DNA of 64,000 nucleotides from Flavimaribacter sediminis (GTDB lineage: Bacteria; Pseudomonadota; Alphaproteobacteria; Rhizobiales; Rhizobiaceae): contig NZ_JAICBX010000002.1 of the NCBI RefSeq assembly GCF_019492055.1, forward strand, positions 1,519,139 to 1,583,138, read 5' to 3'. The notes beneath the pieces were generated by a model. It was given only the letters and a program-made list of their open reading frames with translations. It was not told where the DNA came from and did not search any database. The translations under genes and the position numbers were made by a program. Every line of letters starts with the position of its first letter. Position 1 is the first letter of the stretch. Below, piece by piece: positions 51,567-59,633 of this stretch.

Positions 51567-52328
51567 ATGGCTTTTGTCTGCCGCGACGTGACGGTAAACC
51601 TTGGTTCGACGCCGGTGGTCAAATCCGTCTCTCTGACGATTGCGCCGGGCGAGGTCGTCGGTCTCATTGGTCCGAACGGCGCCGGAAAGACAACGCTGAT
51701 GCGGGCCACCCTTGGACTTTTGCCGTTTTCCGGCTCCTGCTCGCTGGCGGAAATGCCCGCCACAAGCCGCGCCCGATATGCTGCATGGCTTCCCCAGGAT
51801 CGTGAAATCGCCTGGCCGATTCCAGTGGAGGCGCTCGTGGCCCTCGGCCGCACGCCGCACGGCGCTTCCATATCGCGCTTGACGCGGCAAGACGCGGAAG
51901 CGGTGCGGCGGGCGCTGGAGAAAGCCGACATGTGGGCGTTTCGCGACCGGATAGCGACACAGCTTTCCGGCGGTGAGAAAGCGCGGGTGTTGCTGGCCCG
52001 GGCGCTGGCGCAGGAAACGCCCATGCTACTCGCCGACGAGCCGATCGCCGGCCTGGACCCTGCTCATCAGATTGCGACGATGGAGGTCTTCAACACCCAG
52101 GCCGCCGACGGACGTTCGGTGTTGGTCGCACTGCATGATCTCGGGCTGGCGGCGCGTTTCTGCAGTCGACTTGTCCTGATGCAGGCCGGCCGCAAGGTCG
52201 CTGATGGTCGACCGGAAGACGTGCTGACGGCCCACAATCTCGCCGAGGTCTTCGGCATCGACGCTTACAGGGTCGAAACAGCAGACGGTTTGTTGCTGCA
52301 GCCACTCAAGCTTGCGGCGAAGACGTAA
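51567..52328 (+). CDS. btuD: Cobalamin ABC transporter ATPase
   Basis: 253 aa. Walker A GPNGAGKTTLM, signature LSGGEKARVLLARAL, Walker B PMLLADEPIAGLDP, H-loop VLVALHDLGLAARF. It energises BtuC. It lies 5 nt after btuC. Sequence is closer to the HmuV/FhuC-type iron-complex ATPases than to E. coli BtuD, as is usual for this transporter type, so identity as a corrinoid importer relies on the riboswitch. Confidence 0.92.
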   Translation: MAFVCRDVTVNLGSTPVVKSVSLTIAPGEVVGLIGPNGAGKTTLMRATLGLLPFSGSCSLAEMPATSRARYAAWLPQDREIAWPIPVEALVALGRTPHGASISRLTRQDAEAVRRALEKADMWAFRDRIATQLSGGEKARVLLARALAQETPMLLADEPIAGLDPAHQIATMEVFNTQAADGRSVLVALHDLGLAARFCSRLVLMQAGRKVADGRPEDVLTAHNLAEVFGIDAYRVETADGLLLQPLKLAAKT

Positions 52329-52367
52329 TGTGACCTTAAGCGGTCACCAGGCTTCGAGGATGAAACC

Positions 52368-53363
52368 ATGCCCGACCTTGAACACGTACTCGTAGAGCAA
52401 CTTGCTGATTATCGCAGCGGCTGGTCGATGGGTTCCTTTGGCGCCATTGCGGAGTTTCACCAGGACGACGGCGAGCCTTGCAGCGCCACTTCGCTGGAGC
52501 GTGTGACCGCCAGGGGCGACATCCGGATCCTGCCTCAACCGGAAATGACGCCGGTCGCATACGAAACGCTCAGCCTGCGGCCGCACCGCTGGAGTCAATC
52601 GGTTGCGCTTTGCCTGCCATTGACCGCCGCAAGCCGCGCCAATCGCTCTGCTCTCACCGAACTCGGACCGGACGCCGGGGCCCTGCGTGAACAGGATCGG
52701 GGCGCTATCCTCTTCGATATGGGTTTGTCCCAGATCCAGGTCGATTTTTGCATCAGGACGTCCGATCAGGGCCTCATCGATGCGCTGCGCGCTCATGCCG
52801 GCCGATCGCTTTTCGAACCAGGCAATCCGGTTATGGGGCGCATCCTTTCGGCGCATCCGCACCGGGTGGCCCTGACCGGTCTCGGGCGGGTCGAGGTCTA
52901 TCAGAAGATCGGCGGTCCGGAGACGGGCGGTCGGTCTCCGGAAGGTCCGCACACCCATGTTCTGCCCAAATTGTTGAAAGCGGGCCGCACTCATTCGGCC
53001 AATGTCCCGATTCCGGACGGGTTGGTTCCGTGCGCCGGTCTTTATCCGGGCAATCCCGTCATCGGGCCGCTCGGTGAGGATCGCGACGTCGATCCTGATC
53101 TTTTTGATGCTTTCCAGACGCTGCTGCGGGCCTGGGGAAACCGCGATTATATTGCGGCAAGAGACGGGAGCTGGCGAGCATTGGAGGCTGGCCTGGCGCC
53201 ACATCAGTTTGATGCCGATACATCACGGCAGGGCCGCGCCGGATTACGCAACGGCTTGCGACAGTGGAGGCGGCGACATGGCGATAGCGCGCTTCTCGAA
53301 GAGTGGTCCCGGGCTTTCGACAAGGGCGCGTCGGATATCGACGAAACGGGTCACGAGACCTGA
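52368..53363 (+). CDS. Unknown protein at the end of the btu operon
   Basis: 331 aa, soluble, no signal or membrane segment. Features include the N-terminal MPDLEHVLVEQLADYRSGWSMGSFGAIAEFHQDD, a central GRVEVYQKIGGPETGGRSPEGPHTHVLPKLL with HTH-containing potential metal or ligand site, and an Arg-rich C-terminus (GLRQWRRRHGD). I know similar hypothetical proteins beside corrinoid transporters in Rhizobiales but not a function. It begins 39 nt after btuD, so it is probably under the same riboswitch. It converges on the ATP-grasp gene. Confidence 0.7.
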   Translation: MPDLEHVLVEQLADYRSGWSMGSFGAIAEFHQDDGEPCSATSLERVTARGDIRILPQPEMTPVAYETLSLRPHRWSQSVALCLPLTAASRANRSALTELGPDAGALREQDRGAILFDMGLSQIQVDFCIRTSDQGLIDALRAHAGRSLFEPGNPVMGRILSAHPHRVALTGLGRVEVYQKIGGPETGGRSPEGPHTHVLPKLLKAGRTHSANVPIPDGLVPCAGLYPGNPVIGPLGEDRDVDPDLFDAFQTLLRAWGNRDYIAARDGSWRALEAGLAPHQFDADTSRQGRAGLRNGLRQWRRRHGDSALLEEWSRAFDKGASDIDETGHET

Positions 53364-53383
53364 TCGTCGCCGACCCTACTTTC

Positions 53384-54256
53384 TTATCCAAACAGCAGGC
53401 GGGAAAATTCTTTCTCCGAAGACGCTGGCAGGAATATCGACTCCCCGCCGCCGCTGATATTGGTCAGTTCACCGACCTTGATCTCCTCGCCATTGCTGTA
53501 GAGATCGACGCGTATGAAGCCATCGAATCCCTTGCTTAGTGTGGTCGCGACTTCCATCATCTCCTCGAAATTGCGAGGTTTTTCGATTTCTCCCTGGAAG
53601 CGCGGATAGCGAATGGAATAATCCAGCGCGTTCCAGTTGGTATCCAGCAACTGGTTTTTGTTATCCGTATGACGATCCTGAATGACGGCGATCGCCTTCG
53701 GCGCGCCATCGTTGCAATAGACTTTGTAATCGGCCGGATTTTTGGTGGAAAAAATCAGCGGCTCGACGATAACCTTTGGCTTGAGATAGCGATAGTTTAC
53801 CTCACGCTGCCAATCGTAGTAATTCAGTTTGAACCAGCGCTTGATCTCGTTGAGATCGAGGGGTTCGTCGTTGCTGCGGAACACCACGAAACCGCTGGAA
53901 TGCGTCGGCTTTATGCAGCAGACCGATGGAAAATCATAGGTGTCGACCTCTTCCGGGCTCTTCAGAACTTTCAGGGTCGGCACGTTGTACTCGTCTCCGA
54001 TCGTCGCCTTGATATAGAGTTTGACGTATTCCTTGTCCGACACGAAGACGCGGACGGGATCGAGCAGTTCCCTGCTCGTTTTCAGAGAATACATGGCGTC
54101 ATTGTACACGCCGCGGCGCCTTGGAAAGCGCTTGTTTTTACGTCTGAAATCGACGCAGGAAACCAGCCTGTCGCCGGTCCTTGATCTCGGGGCGAGCTTG
54201 TTTAGTTTTTTGAAGAGATAATTGACGGTCTTTTGATTGGATGATGGTAAATTCAT
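53384..54256 (-). CDS. TupA-like ATP-grasp protein
   Basis: 290 aa. The N-terminal part has DKEYVKLYIKATIGDEYNVPTLKVLKSPEEVDTYDFPSVCCIKPTHSSGF, and the ATP-grasp core continues VIVEPLIFSTKNPADYKVYCNDG, RVDLYSNGEEIKVGELT. This is the TupA-like family, peptide-bond-forming ligases in teichuronopeptide or polysaccharide decoration. Codon use is richer in A/T-ending codons than in the neighbours, and it stands alone without other polysaccharide genes, suggesting transfer. The substrate is unknown. Confidence 0.82.
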   Translation of the reverse strand: MNLPSSNQKTVNYLFKKLNKLAPRSRTGDRLVSCVDFRRKNKRFPRRRGVYNDAMYSLKTSRELLDPVRVFVSDKEYVKLYIKATIGDEYNVPTLKVLKSPEEVDTYDFPSVCCIKPTHSSGFVVFRSNDEPLDLNEIKRWFKLNYYDWQREVNYRYLKPKVIVEPLIFSTKNPADYKVYCNDGAPKAIAVIQDRHTDNKNQLLDTNWNALDYSIRYPRFQGEIEKPRNFEEMMEVATTLSKGFDGFIRVDLYSNGEEIKVGELTNISGGGESIFLPASSEKEFSRLLFG

Positions 54257-54552
54257 TATCTAAACTCGTTACTATCCACTGATACAGCCCACGCGGTCGA
54301 TGTTGCTGCAATTTCCGCCTTGGGAGCCGGACGCCGCGCGATTGTCGAATCCTCGTGCGATGCCGCATTACGAAACGTTTGTCGCTGGAATAAGGCGGGT
54401 ACGACGCCTTCCATCTACCGTATGTTTTTTGTCCTATGCGGCATAGTTGTGACAAACGGAAGACGGTTTGATGAAGCCCTCTATGGGTATAAAGTTTTTT
54501 TGTATTTATACTTTTTAGTGCATAAAGCGAAGTAGCATTCGTTTCAAGTTAG
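54257..54552. other. A+T-rich intergenic stretch
   Basis: About 300 nt, clearly A+T-richer than the window average. It contains an inverted repeat GTATAAA...TTTATAC (54487-54511) followed by TTTTT. Its stem has only one G-C pair, too weak for a sure terminator. No open frame here looks protein-like. Confidence 0.5.
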
Positions 54553-54577
54553 GGAACAAAATTTAAGCTTTTTCGTT
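54553..54577 (+). promoter_or_regulatory. EcfG-type general stress promoter (GGAAC-N16-CGTT)
   Basis: GGAAC (54553-54557), 16 nt, CGTT (54574-54577): exact match to the alphaproteobacterial general-stress consensus. It lies 31 nt before the ATG of a 47-aa gene. Confidence 0.82.
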
Positions 54578-54608
54578 GTGTTATGGAAAAAATTTGGTGG
54601 AGCCAAAG

Positions 54609-54752
54609 ATGCCTGAACATGACGAAAATATCAGTGAAGCGAACAAAAAGCTGAGGAACGGCGAAAAGACCGGCGAAAAAGCCAAAAACGGCAAGTCGAT
54701 CCCAAGCGGTGGCAAGGGTGCGGCGGATAAATCGTCCGGGGAAGACGACTAG
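54609..54752 (+). CDS. 47-aa hydrophilic stress-type protein
   Basis: The ATG at 54609 has GGTGGAG 6 nt upstream. The product is extremely hydrophilic, rich in Lys, Glu, Gly, Asn and Ser (MPEHDENISEANKKLRNGEK at the start, KSSGEDD at the end), and probably disordered. Small charged proteins of this kind are frequent in PhyR-EcfG regulons. It resembles no named family. The promoter match and ribosome site make it convincing despite its size. Confidence 0.78.
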   Translation: MPEHDENISEANKKLRNGEKTGEKAKNGKSIPSGGKGAADKSSGEDD

Positions 54753-54798
54753 GCCCAGTGCATTGGAGATTGGCTGGCGGGCTTGTCGGATCGCTAAC

Positions 54799-55086
54799 TC
54801 AGCGACCGCGTGGCAGGCACTTGTAGGCGATGGTGCAGCGCCGCTTGTCCGAAGTTCTGACCTGAATTCCGGAAGATGAGCAGCCCATCCTGCTGCGCTG
54901 CGACGCTGGCGTGTAACCGTAGATTGGCACCGTGGCGTTTCCGTTGGCGTTCGTTTGGATGCGCCCGTTGCGCTCATAATACTTGATAGCCTGCTGACAG
55001 GTCATCGAGTTCGAGACCTGCGCCACTGTTGCAGCAGGTTGGAAAATCATTATCGCCGCTACCATCGAAAAAGCAATCAAACGCAT
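54799..55086 (-). CDS. Small secreted cysteine-containing protein
   Basis: 95 aa. A signal peptide (MRLIAFSMVAAIMIFQPAATVAQ) is followed by a short mature domain with four Cys (MTCQQAIKYYERNGRI, RMGCSSSG, RRCTIAYKCLPR). This suggests two disulfides in a periplasmic protein. The start is the ATG at 55086; the frame extends upstream without secretion features. Function unknown. Confidence 0.7.
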   Translation of the reverse strand: MRLIAFSMVAAIMIFQPAATVAQVSNSMTCQQAIKYYERNGRIQTNANGNATVPIYGYTPASQRSRMGCSSSGIQVRTSDKRRCTIAYKCLPRGR

Positions 55087-55400
55087 GAGTTGATCCGCCC
55101 TGGGAGATCGCCAACACGGCGACCTTACAATCAAGCAACTGCTTTGGAAACGGGGCGGCAATCAATACTGCGTTATCCGTATCTGCCCAGTCGAGTTGAA
55201 ACAGGCGCAATCCTGTCACACTGCAAGCCTATATTCACTCTGATTCAGATTTGTATTGTAAAACGCGCAAAGTTGCGCAGTAATGATGACGACTGAGGCA
55301 CAGGCAGGTTTGTGGTTCAGAGGGTATTTGGTTGAAAACATGTGCTCTTGCGTTGCTGCTGCGGCAAGCTGATTTTTCAATCGGGACTCTCTTGCTGTGA

Positions 55401-56048
55401 ATGGCCACGGGATTGCGGATGGCTTACAACCGAATGAATGACCGCCGTACACGATATCGCTGGGTTATGGCGGCGACGATGCTTTGCGTTGCATCGCTGG
55501 CCGGATGCGCGACGTCCGGCATGTCGACCGTCTATTACAACGTGCCCGGAACGACCGTGGAGCAGATCACGGAACAGATTTCGAGCCGCGGTCCGCAGAA
55601 CGGGCACGCCATTGGCACGGCGGAAACCCGTATGACGCCGAAGATCATCACGATCCAAAAGGACGGACAATGCCAGATCGCCTCGGCGGAGGTTCAACTC
55701 GGCATGAGGATAACGCTCCCGCGCTGGACGGAACTGCACAAGGCGGACACTCGAACGAAGACCGCTTTCGAGGAACTCGGCAAGCATGTTCGCTGGCATG
55801 AGCAGCAGCATGTGGATATTTCCAACCGGTATGTCGTTCTGATCGAAGAACGTCTGATGCAGATTCCGCCGCAGAAGAACTGCCGCAAGGCGCTGGACTC
55901 CGCTCGGGAGGTCTTCAAGCAAGGCTTCAAGGAGCACAACGAAGCGCAACTGGCGTTCGATGAGAGTGAACGCGACGCAATACGCACGCGTCTTGAGGCG
56001 CTGCACGACAATCGCCGCGAGCTGCCTCCCTTTCCTGAAGTTCTTTGA
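55401..56048 (+). CDS. DUF922-type putative metalloprotease lipoprotein
   Basis: About 215 aa. The N-terminal leader ends LCVASLAGC, a lipobox. The domain contains PRWTELHKADTRTKTAFEELGKHVRWHEQQHVDI, an HExxH zinc-protease-like motif, and a C-terminal region FDESERDAIRTRLEAL. This corresponds to DUF922, predicted secreted Zn-dependent proteases. Starts at 55401, 55422 or 55434 are possible; none has a clear ribosome site. It ends 13 nt before the phosphotransferase gene. Confidence 0.78.
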   Translation: MATGLRMAYNRMNDRRTRYRWVMAATMLCVASLAGCATSGMSTVYYNVPGTTVEQITEQISSRGPQNGHAIGTAETRMTPKIITIQKDGQCQIASAEVQLGMRITLPRWTELHKADTRTKTAFEELGKHVRWHEQQHVDISNRYVVLIEERLMQIPPQKNCRKALDSAREVFKQGFKEHNEAQLAFDESERDAIRTRLEALHDNRRELPPFPEVL

Positions 56049-56061
56049 CGCCGGCTGACGA

Positions 56062-57252
56062 ATGACGCAACAGCGCGCAGGCAGCCACGGCCCCGCGGCC
56101 AACGCCGATGCGCTCATCGTCAAGGCGCTTGAAGATGGTTTCGGAACCACCGATTTCGAGATTGTCGCGATCGAGCGCCTTGACAGTCACCTGCACGGGC
56201 ACGCTTTCAAATACAACCAGGCGAGCGGTCTGGTCACCGGCGTCTATCCCTACAGGATAGCCTGGCGGGACGCCCATGGAGTCGGCCAAAGCGTCGATGT
56301 CATGCTGAAGGCGAAGCCGGATGAAAGATCTATCCTCGCAGTCTACAGTGGCTTGCTCGAAAAGGCCGGAGTGGCGCTGCAGACCCCGCTCGAAACCTGT
56401 CTTGCGCATTCGGACTACTCGACGCCGAACCTGAAGGAAGCCTCGCTGTTCCGAGATTTCAGGCAGGATCTCGCGCCCTATCTGCCGCGATCGCTTGGCG
56501 TCTATATCGACGAAGCCGCCTCCTATACGTTGCGACTTGAAGAGATTCTCCCCAAAGGCAGTGTCATTCTTGATCCTGACGACGATACGACAGCGCTGTG
56601 GAAGCCGGGTTTTTCGAACCTCACCCTCGAGGGTATCGCCGCGATCCACGCGCGGTTCAGGGGACGAACCGACCGGCTTTCCGAGACGGGCTGGTTCCCG
56701 GTATGCGACACGCAAACGATGATGCAGGGCATGGAACTGTGGCGCGCTTTCCTTGGATTTCTGATTAAGGCCTGCTCCGATGTGATGACGCCTGACATGG
56801 CGCAGAGACATCGCCATGTGCTTGACACGCTTCCGGACTGGTACGCCCTGGTTGACAGGGAAGACAAGACGCTGCTCTATGGTGACGTCAACCCGCAAAA
56901 CCTCGCATTCGCCAGGTCCGAAGCGGGGTTTCAGCTTTCCCTGTTCGATTGGGAAAGAGCTGTTATCAGCCTGCCGCAGCGCGATCTTGCCGAACATCTC
57001 GTCTATACGCTGCCTGATGATTTCGACATGCCAAGAGCGCAGAAGGACATAGATGTCTACATGGAAGCCTTCGCCAGACATGCGGGAAGCGCGGAGCCTC
57101 CGCCCTCGTTCGAGGGGTTGGCGCTTATGCTTCAGGATCTGATCGTCAACCGGCTTCCGCTGATGATGATCGTCGACCATGTCGCAGGCAAGCGCCGGCA
57201 TGCAGGCGCAGCATACGGTCGCGCGCACCGTTTGCTGGCCTTGTTCAGCTGA
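56062..57252 (+). CDS. Aminoglycoside-phosphotransferase-like kinase of unknown substrate
   Basis: 396 aa with the APH/choline-kinase fold. The catalytic loop reads LLYGDVNPQNLAF: the usual HGDxxxxN has Tyr instead of His, but the catalytic Asp and metal Asn remain. The metal-binding Asp follows in LFDWERA. The nucleotide-binding front half is divergent (VMLKAKPDERSILAVYSGLL). Substrate is not evident; no antibiotic-resistance context. It is 13 nt downstream of the DUF922 gene. Confidence 0.78.
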   Translation: MTQQRAGSHGPAANADALIVKALEDGFGTTDFEIVAIERLDSHLHGHAFKYNQASGLVTGVYPYRIAWRDAHGVGQSVDVMLKAKPDERSILAVYSGLLEKAGVALQTPLETCLAHSDYSTPNLKEASLFRDFRQDLAPYLPRSLGVYIDEAASYTLRLEEILPKGSVILDPDDDTTALWKPGFSNLTLEGIAAIHARFRGRTDRLSETGWFPVCDTQTMMQGMELWRAFLGFLIKACSDVMTPDMAQRHRHVLDTLPDWYALVDREDKTLLYGDVNPQNLAFARSEAGFQLSLFDWERAVISLPQRDLAEHLVYTLPDDFDMPRAQKDIDVYMEAFARHAGSAEPPPSFEGLALMLQDLIVNRLPLMMIVDHVAGKRRHAGAAYGRAHRLLALFS

Positions 57253-57272
57253 TATGCCTCGTTTGTAGCCGA

Positions 57273-57578
57273 TCAACCGGTGGCGAGGCCGACAAGATAG
57301 GCGAGAGCCAGCACGAGACAATGTGATGAAAAGACCACCATCAGCCAGACGACCAGCGGGTTCTCCTGCGCCTTGCTGATGAGGACTTTTCCTTTTGGCT
57401 TGATGAAGAAATACGGAATGGTGGCGATCGCCGCGAGCACAGGCACGACGATCCAGGGTTTCTCAAGAAAACCTGTCAGGAAAGACACAATCGATAGGCC
57501 GATATAGGCAGTCAGAAGCAACGCATGCCCTCCAGGGCAACCGGGAAGACTGCTATCGGTCCCTTCAATGTTGATCAA
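57273..57578 (-). CDS. Small membrane protein of unknown function
   Basis: 101 aa with three transmembrane segments (about 19-37, 42-60 and 76-98). The LYS/GLY loop FIKPKGKVLISKAQENPLVVW separates the last two. No family recognised. It converges on the phosphotransferase gene, 20 nt apart. The gap to the next gene (57579-57682) is A+T-rich. Confidence 0.6.
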   Translation of the reverse strand: MINIEGTDSSLPGCPGGHALLLTAYIGLSIVSFLTGFLEKPWIVVPVLAAIATIPYFFIKPKGKVLISKAQENPLVVWLMVVFSSHCLVLALAYLVGLATG

Positions 57579-57682
57579 GTCTCAGGGTGATGTAATTTAC
57601 AAGAATATTTGCAGCTTAATACAACCTGTAATCTATAAGTGCTATTAATAAACCTGATTAACTATAGTAAGTTTAACTTCCT

Positions 57683-58699
57683 TTATGGCTTTCGCGCAGC
57701 CTTATTGCGGCGAGGGCCTGCGCTCATTTGCCGACCCTGTGTCATTGTTCGTCTGTCGCCAGGCGTTATCGCGAAACGCTGGCGATACGCCCGATTGAAA
57801 CGCGGCACATCGGCGAAACCGTTTCGATGGGCGATCGAGGCGATCGTCCGGAAAGCGTGTTCAGGATCCGCCAGCATCGCGTCCGCCTGCGTCAGGCGGG
57901 TCTCAAGCATCCAGCTAGAGAATGTTTGGCCGGCCTCGCGAAAACGCATCTGGATTGTGCGTATTGAACAGCCGATGCGACGGGCAAGAACGGAAACGCC
58001 ATAGGCCGGATCGCCGAGACCCTGGCGGGCGACGTCCTTGATGCGTTCGAGATCGGGCGGGCCGCATTCGCTTGCGCCCCTGTCGACGACGACGCGCAGG
58101 AGTTCGTGCACCGAGGACGCCATAGAGGCGCACAGTCGTGCGTTGCCCTGGCGCATCGCCTGGCTGAGCAGCAAGAATTGTTGTGACAGCGCCCGTCCGG
58201 CTTCGCTCGCGCGGGTGAAGCGGTTGATTTCAGACAGCTGCGACGCCGTCAGTCCGCAAGGCAGGGCCGCGCGGTCGAGGCGGAGCGAAAACAGATCCAT
58301 TGCGGCCGTCCTGTCGAAATCCAGTTCAAAGGCGGCGGCATTGTCGAGAATGAGCGGCGTTGCGCGTGGCGCAATAAACCCGTCGTCGGGAAAGCGAACG
58401 CCGTAGGCCCGGCCCGGCTCGAAATTGATGAAGATGCTGTCGTCGGGTCGCGTCGATATCAGACGCCGATCGCGCCTGGCGCGGTGGCCGGGCGCGGTGA
58501 TATGGGCAAGCTCCATGCCCGGCATGGCGAGCGCAGTGAATTCGGCGCGGAATGTCCGGTTCGACGTTCTCTCCGGGCGGATCCCGGTGAAGGTTCCGCA
58601 GATGGATTCCACGAAATAGTCGAACTTGCCGCGATCCGAAACCGCGTCGTTCGACTGTCGTGTCCAGAAGAGTTCGTGTAGTTCTTCGTTTCCCGACAA
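57683..58699 (-). CDS. AraC family transcriptional regulator
   Basis: 338 aa. The C-terminal 100 residues form two helix-turn-helices (GVSVLARRIGCSIRTIQMRFREAGQTFSSWMLETRL, then IASIAHRNGFADVPRFNRAYRQRFAITP), the AraC DNA-binding domain. The N-terminal part matches the AraC_binding_2 type (RTFRAEFTALAMPGMELAHI). The start is TTG at 58699 with AGGAGG 9 nt upstream. It is divergent from an alpha/beta hydrolase 76 nt away, its likely target. Confidence 0.88.
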   Translation of the reverse strand: MSGNEELHELFWTRQSNDAVSDRGKFDYFVESICGTFTGIRPERTSNRTFRAEFTALAMPGMELAHITAPGHRARRDRRLISTRPDDSIFINFEPGRAYGVRFPDDGFIAPRATPLILDNAAAFELDFDRTAAMDLFSLRLDRAALPCGLTASQLSEINRFTRASEAGRALSQQFLLLSQAMRQGNARLCASMASSVHELLRVVVDRGASECGPPDLERIKDVARQGLGDPAYGVSVLARRIGCSIRTIQMRFREAGQTFSSWMLETRLTQADAMLADPEHAFRTIASIAHRNGFADVPRFNRAYRQRFAITPGDRRTMTQGRQMSAGPRRNKAARKP

Positions 58700-58775
58700 A
58701 ACTTTGCGCCTCCTGACAAAGACCACAGGCTCAGCTGCGCATAATATCAGATGCACAACGGAGGAGGTAAGATCC

Positions 58776-59630
58776 ATGCACAATAAACCCGGATTCGTGT
58801 TCGTGCACGGCGCCTGGCACAATGGCGCCTGCTGGGACAAGGTGATCGGTCTGCTCGAAGCCGACGGTTTTCCCTGCGCCGCGATCGATCTTCCAGGCGC
58901 CGGCGCCAACGCCGCCGAACCCGCATCGCTGCAGGTCCGCGACATGGCCGCGCTCTCCACTGAACCGTCGCCGAACGCTGGCGTCGGGCAGGAAGAACGC
59001 ACCAACGCCGTGATCGCGTGTGTCCAGGAGACAGCCCAGCGGTCGAACGGAAAAGTGGTGCTCGTTGGCCATTCCATGGGCGGCGTCACCATATCGCCGG
59101 TTGCGGAGGCCATTCCGGATACGCTCGAAGCGGTCGTCTTCCTCACGGCCTTCATGCTGCCGCTGGGCATGCCGGCGATCGCGATGATCCAGGATCCCGC
59201 CATGGCGGACGCCGTCGTGCCGTCGCTGTTCGTCGCCGATCCGCAAGTCGTGGGCGCCCTGCGCATCGACAGGCTGTCCGACGATCCGGACTATCGCGCA
59301 CGGTTGCGGGAAGCATTCTACGCCGATCTCGATGAAGAGGCGTTTTCAGAAGCCGTGGCGCAGCTGCACAGCGACGAGCCGGCGCAGGTCGCCGTCAATC
59401 CCTCGGCGGTGACAGCCGCGCGTTTCGGATCAGTGGCGCGTCACTACGTGCGGTGTCGACAAGATCGCGCGATTACGCCCGCCGGACAGGAGAAGATGAT
59501 CGCGCTGACCGATGCGGCTCTTGGCGGCAAAACGACCGTTCATGAACTTCACGCCAGCCATTCGCCGTTTCATTCGCAACCGGAGGAACTCGTCGCCATT
59601 CTTCGGAAGATCGCCGTCGTGTCGCGCTGA
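58776..59630 (+). CDS. Alpha/beta hydrolase
   Basis: 284 aa. Oxyanion motif FVHGAWHNGACW near the N-terminus, nucleophile elbow GHSMGG (Ser about 97), and a late His in ASHSPFHSQP. The family includes salicylate-ester/hydroxynitrile-lyase-type esterases. The ATG at 58776 has GAGGAGG 8 nt upstream. It diverges from the AraC gene and is probably under its control. Substrate unknown. Confidence 0.87.
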   Translation: MHNKPGFVFVHGAWHNGACWDKVIGLLEADGFPCAAIDLPGAGANAAEPASLQVRDMAALSTEPSPNAGVGQEERTNAVIACVQETAQRSNGKVVLVGHSMGGVTISPVAEAIPDTLEAVVFLTAFMLPLGMPAIAMIQDPAMADAVVPSLFVADPQVVGALRIDRLSDDPDYRARLREAFYADLDEEAFSEAVAQLHSDEPAQVAVNPSAVTAARFGSVARHYVRCRQDRAITPAGQEKMIALTDAALGGKTTVHELHASHSPFHSQPEELVAILRKIAVVSR

Positions 59631-59633
59631 TCG

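Noticed and set aside
54487..54516. Intrinsic terminator in the A+T-rich gap
   Set aside because: The stem has a single G-C pair and no upstream plus-strand gene to terminate.
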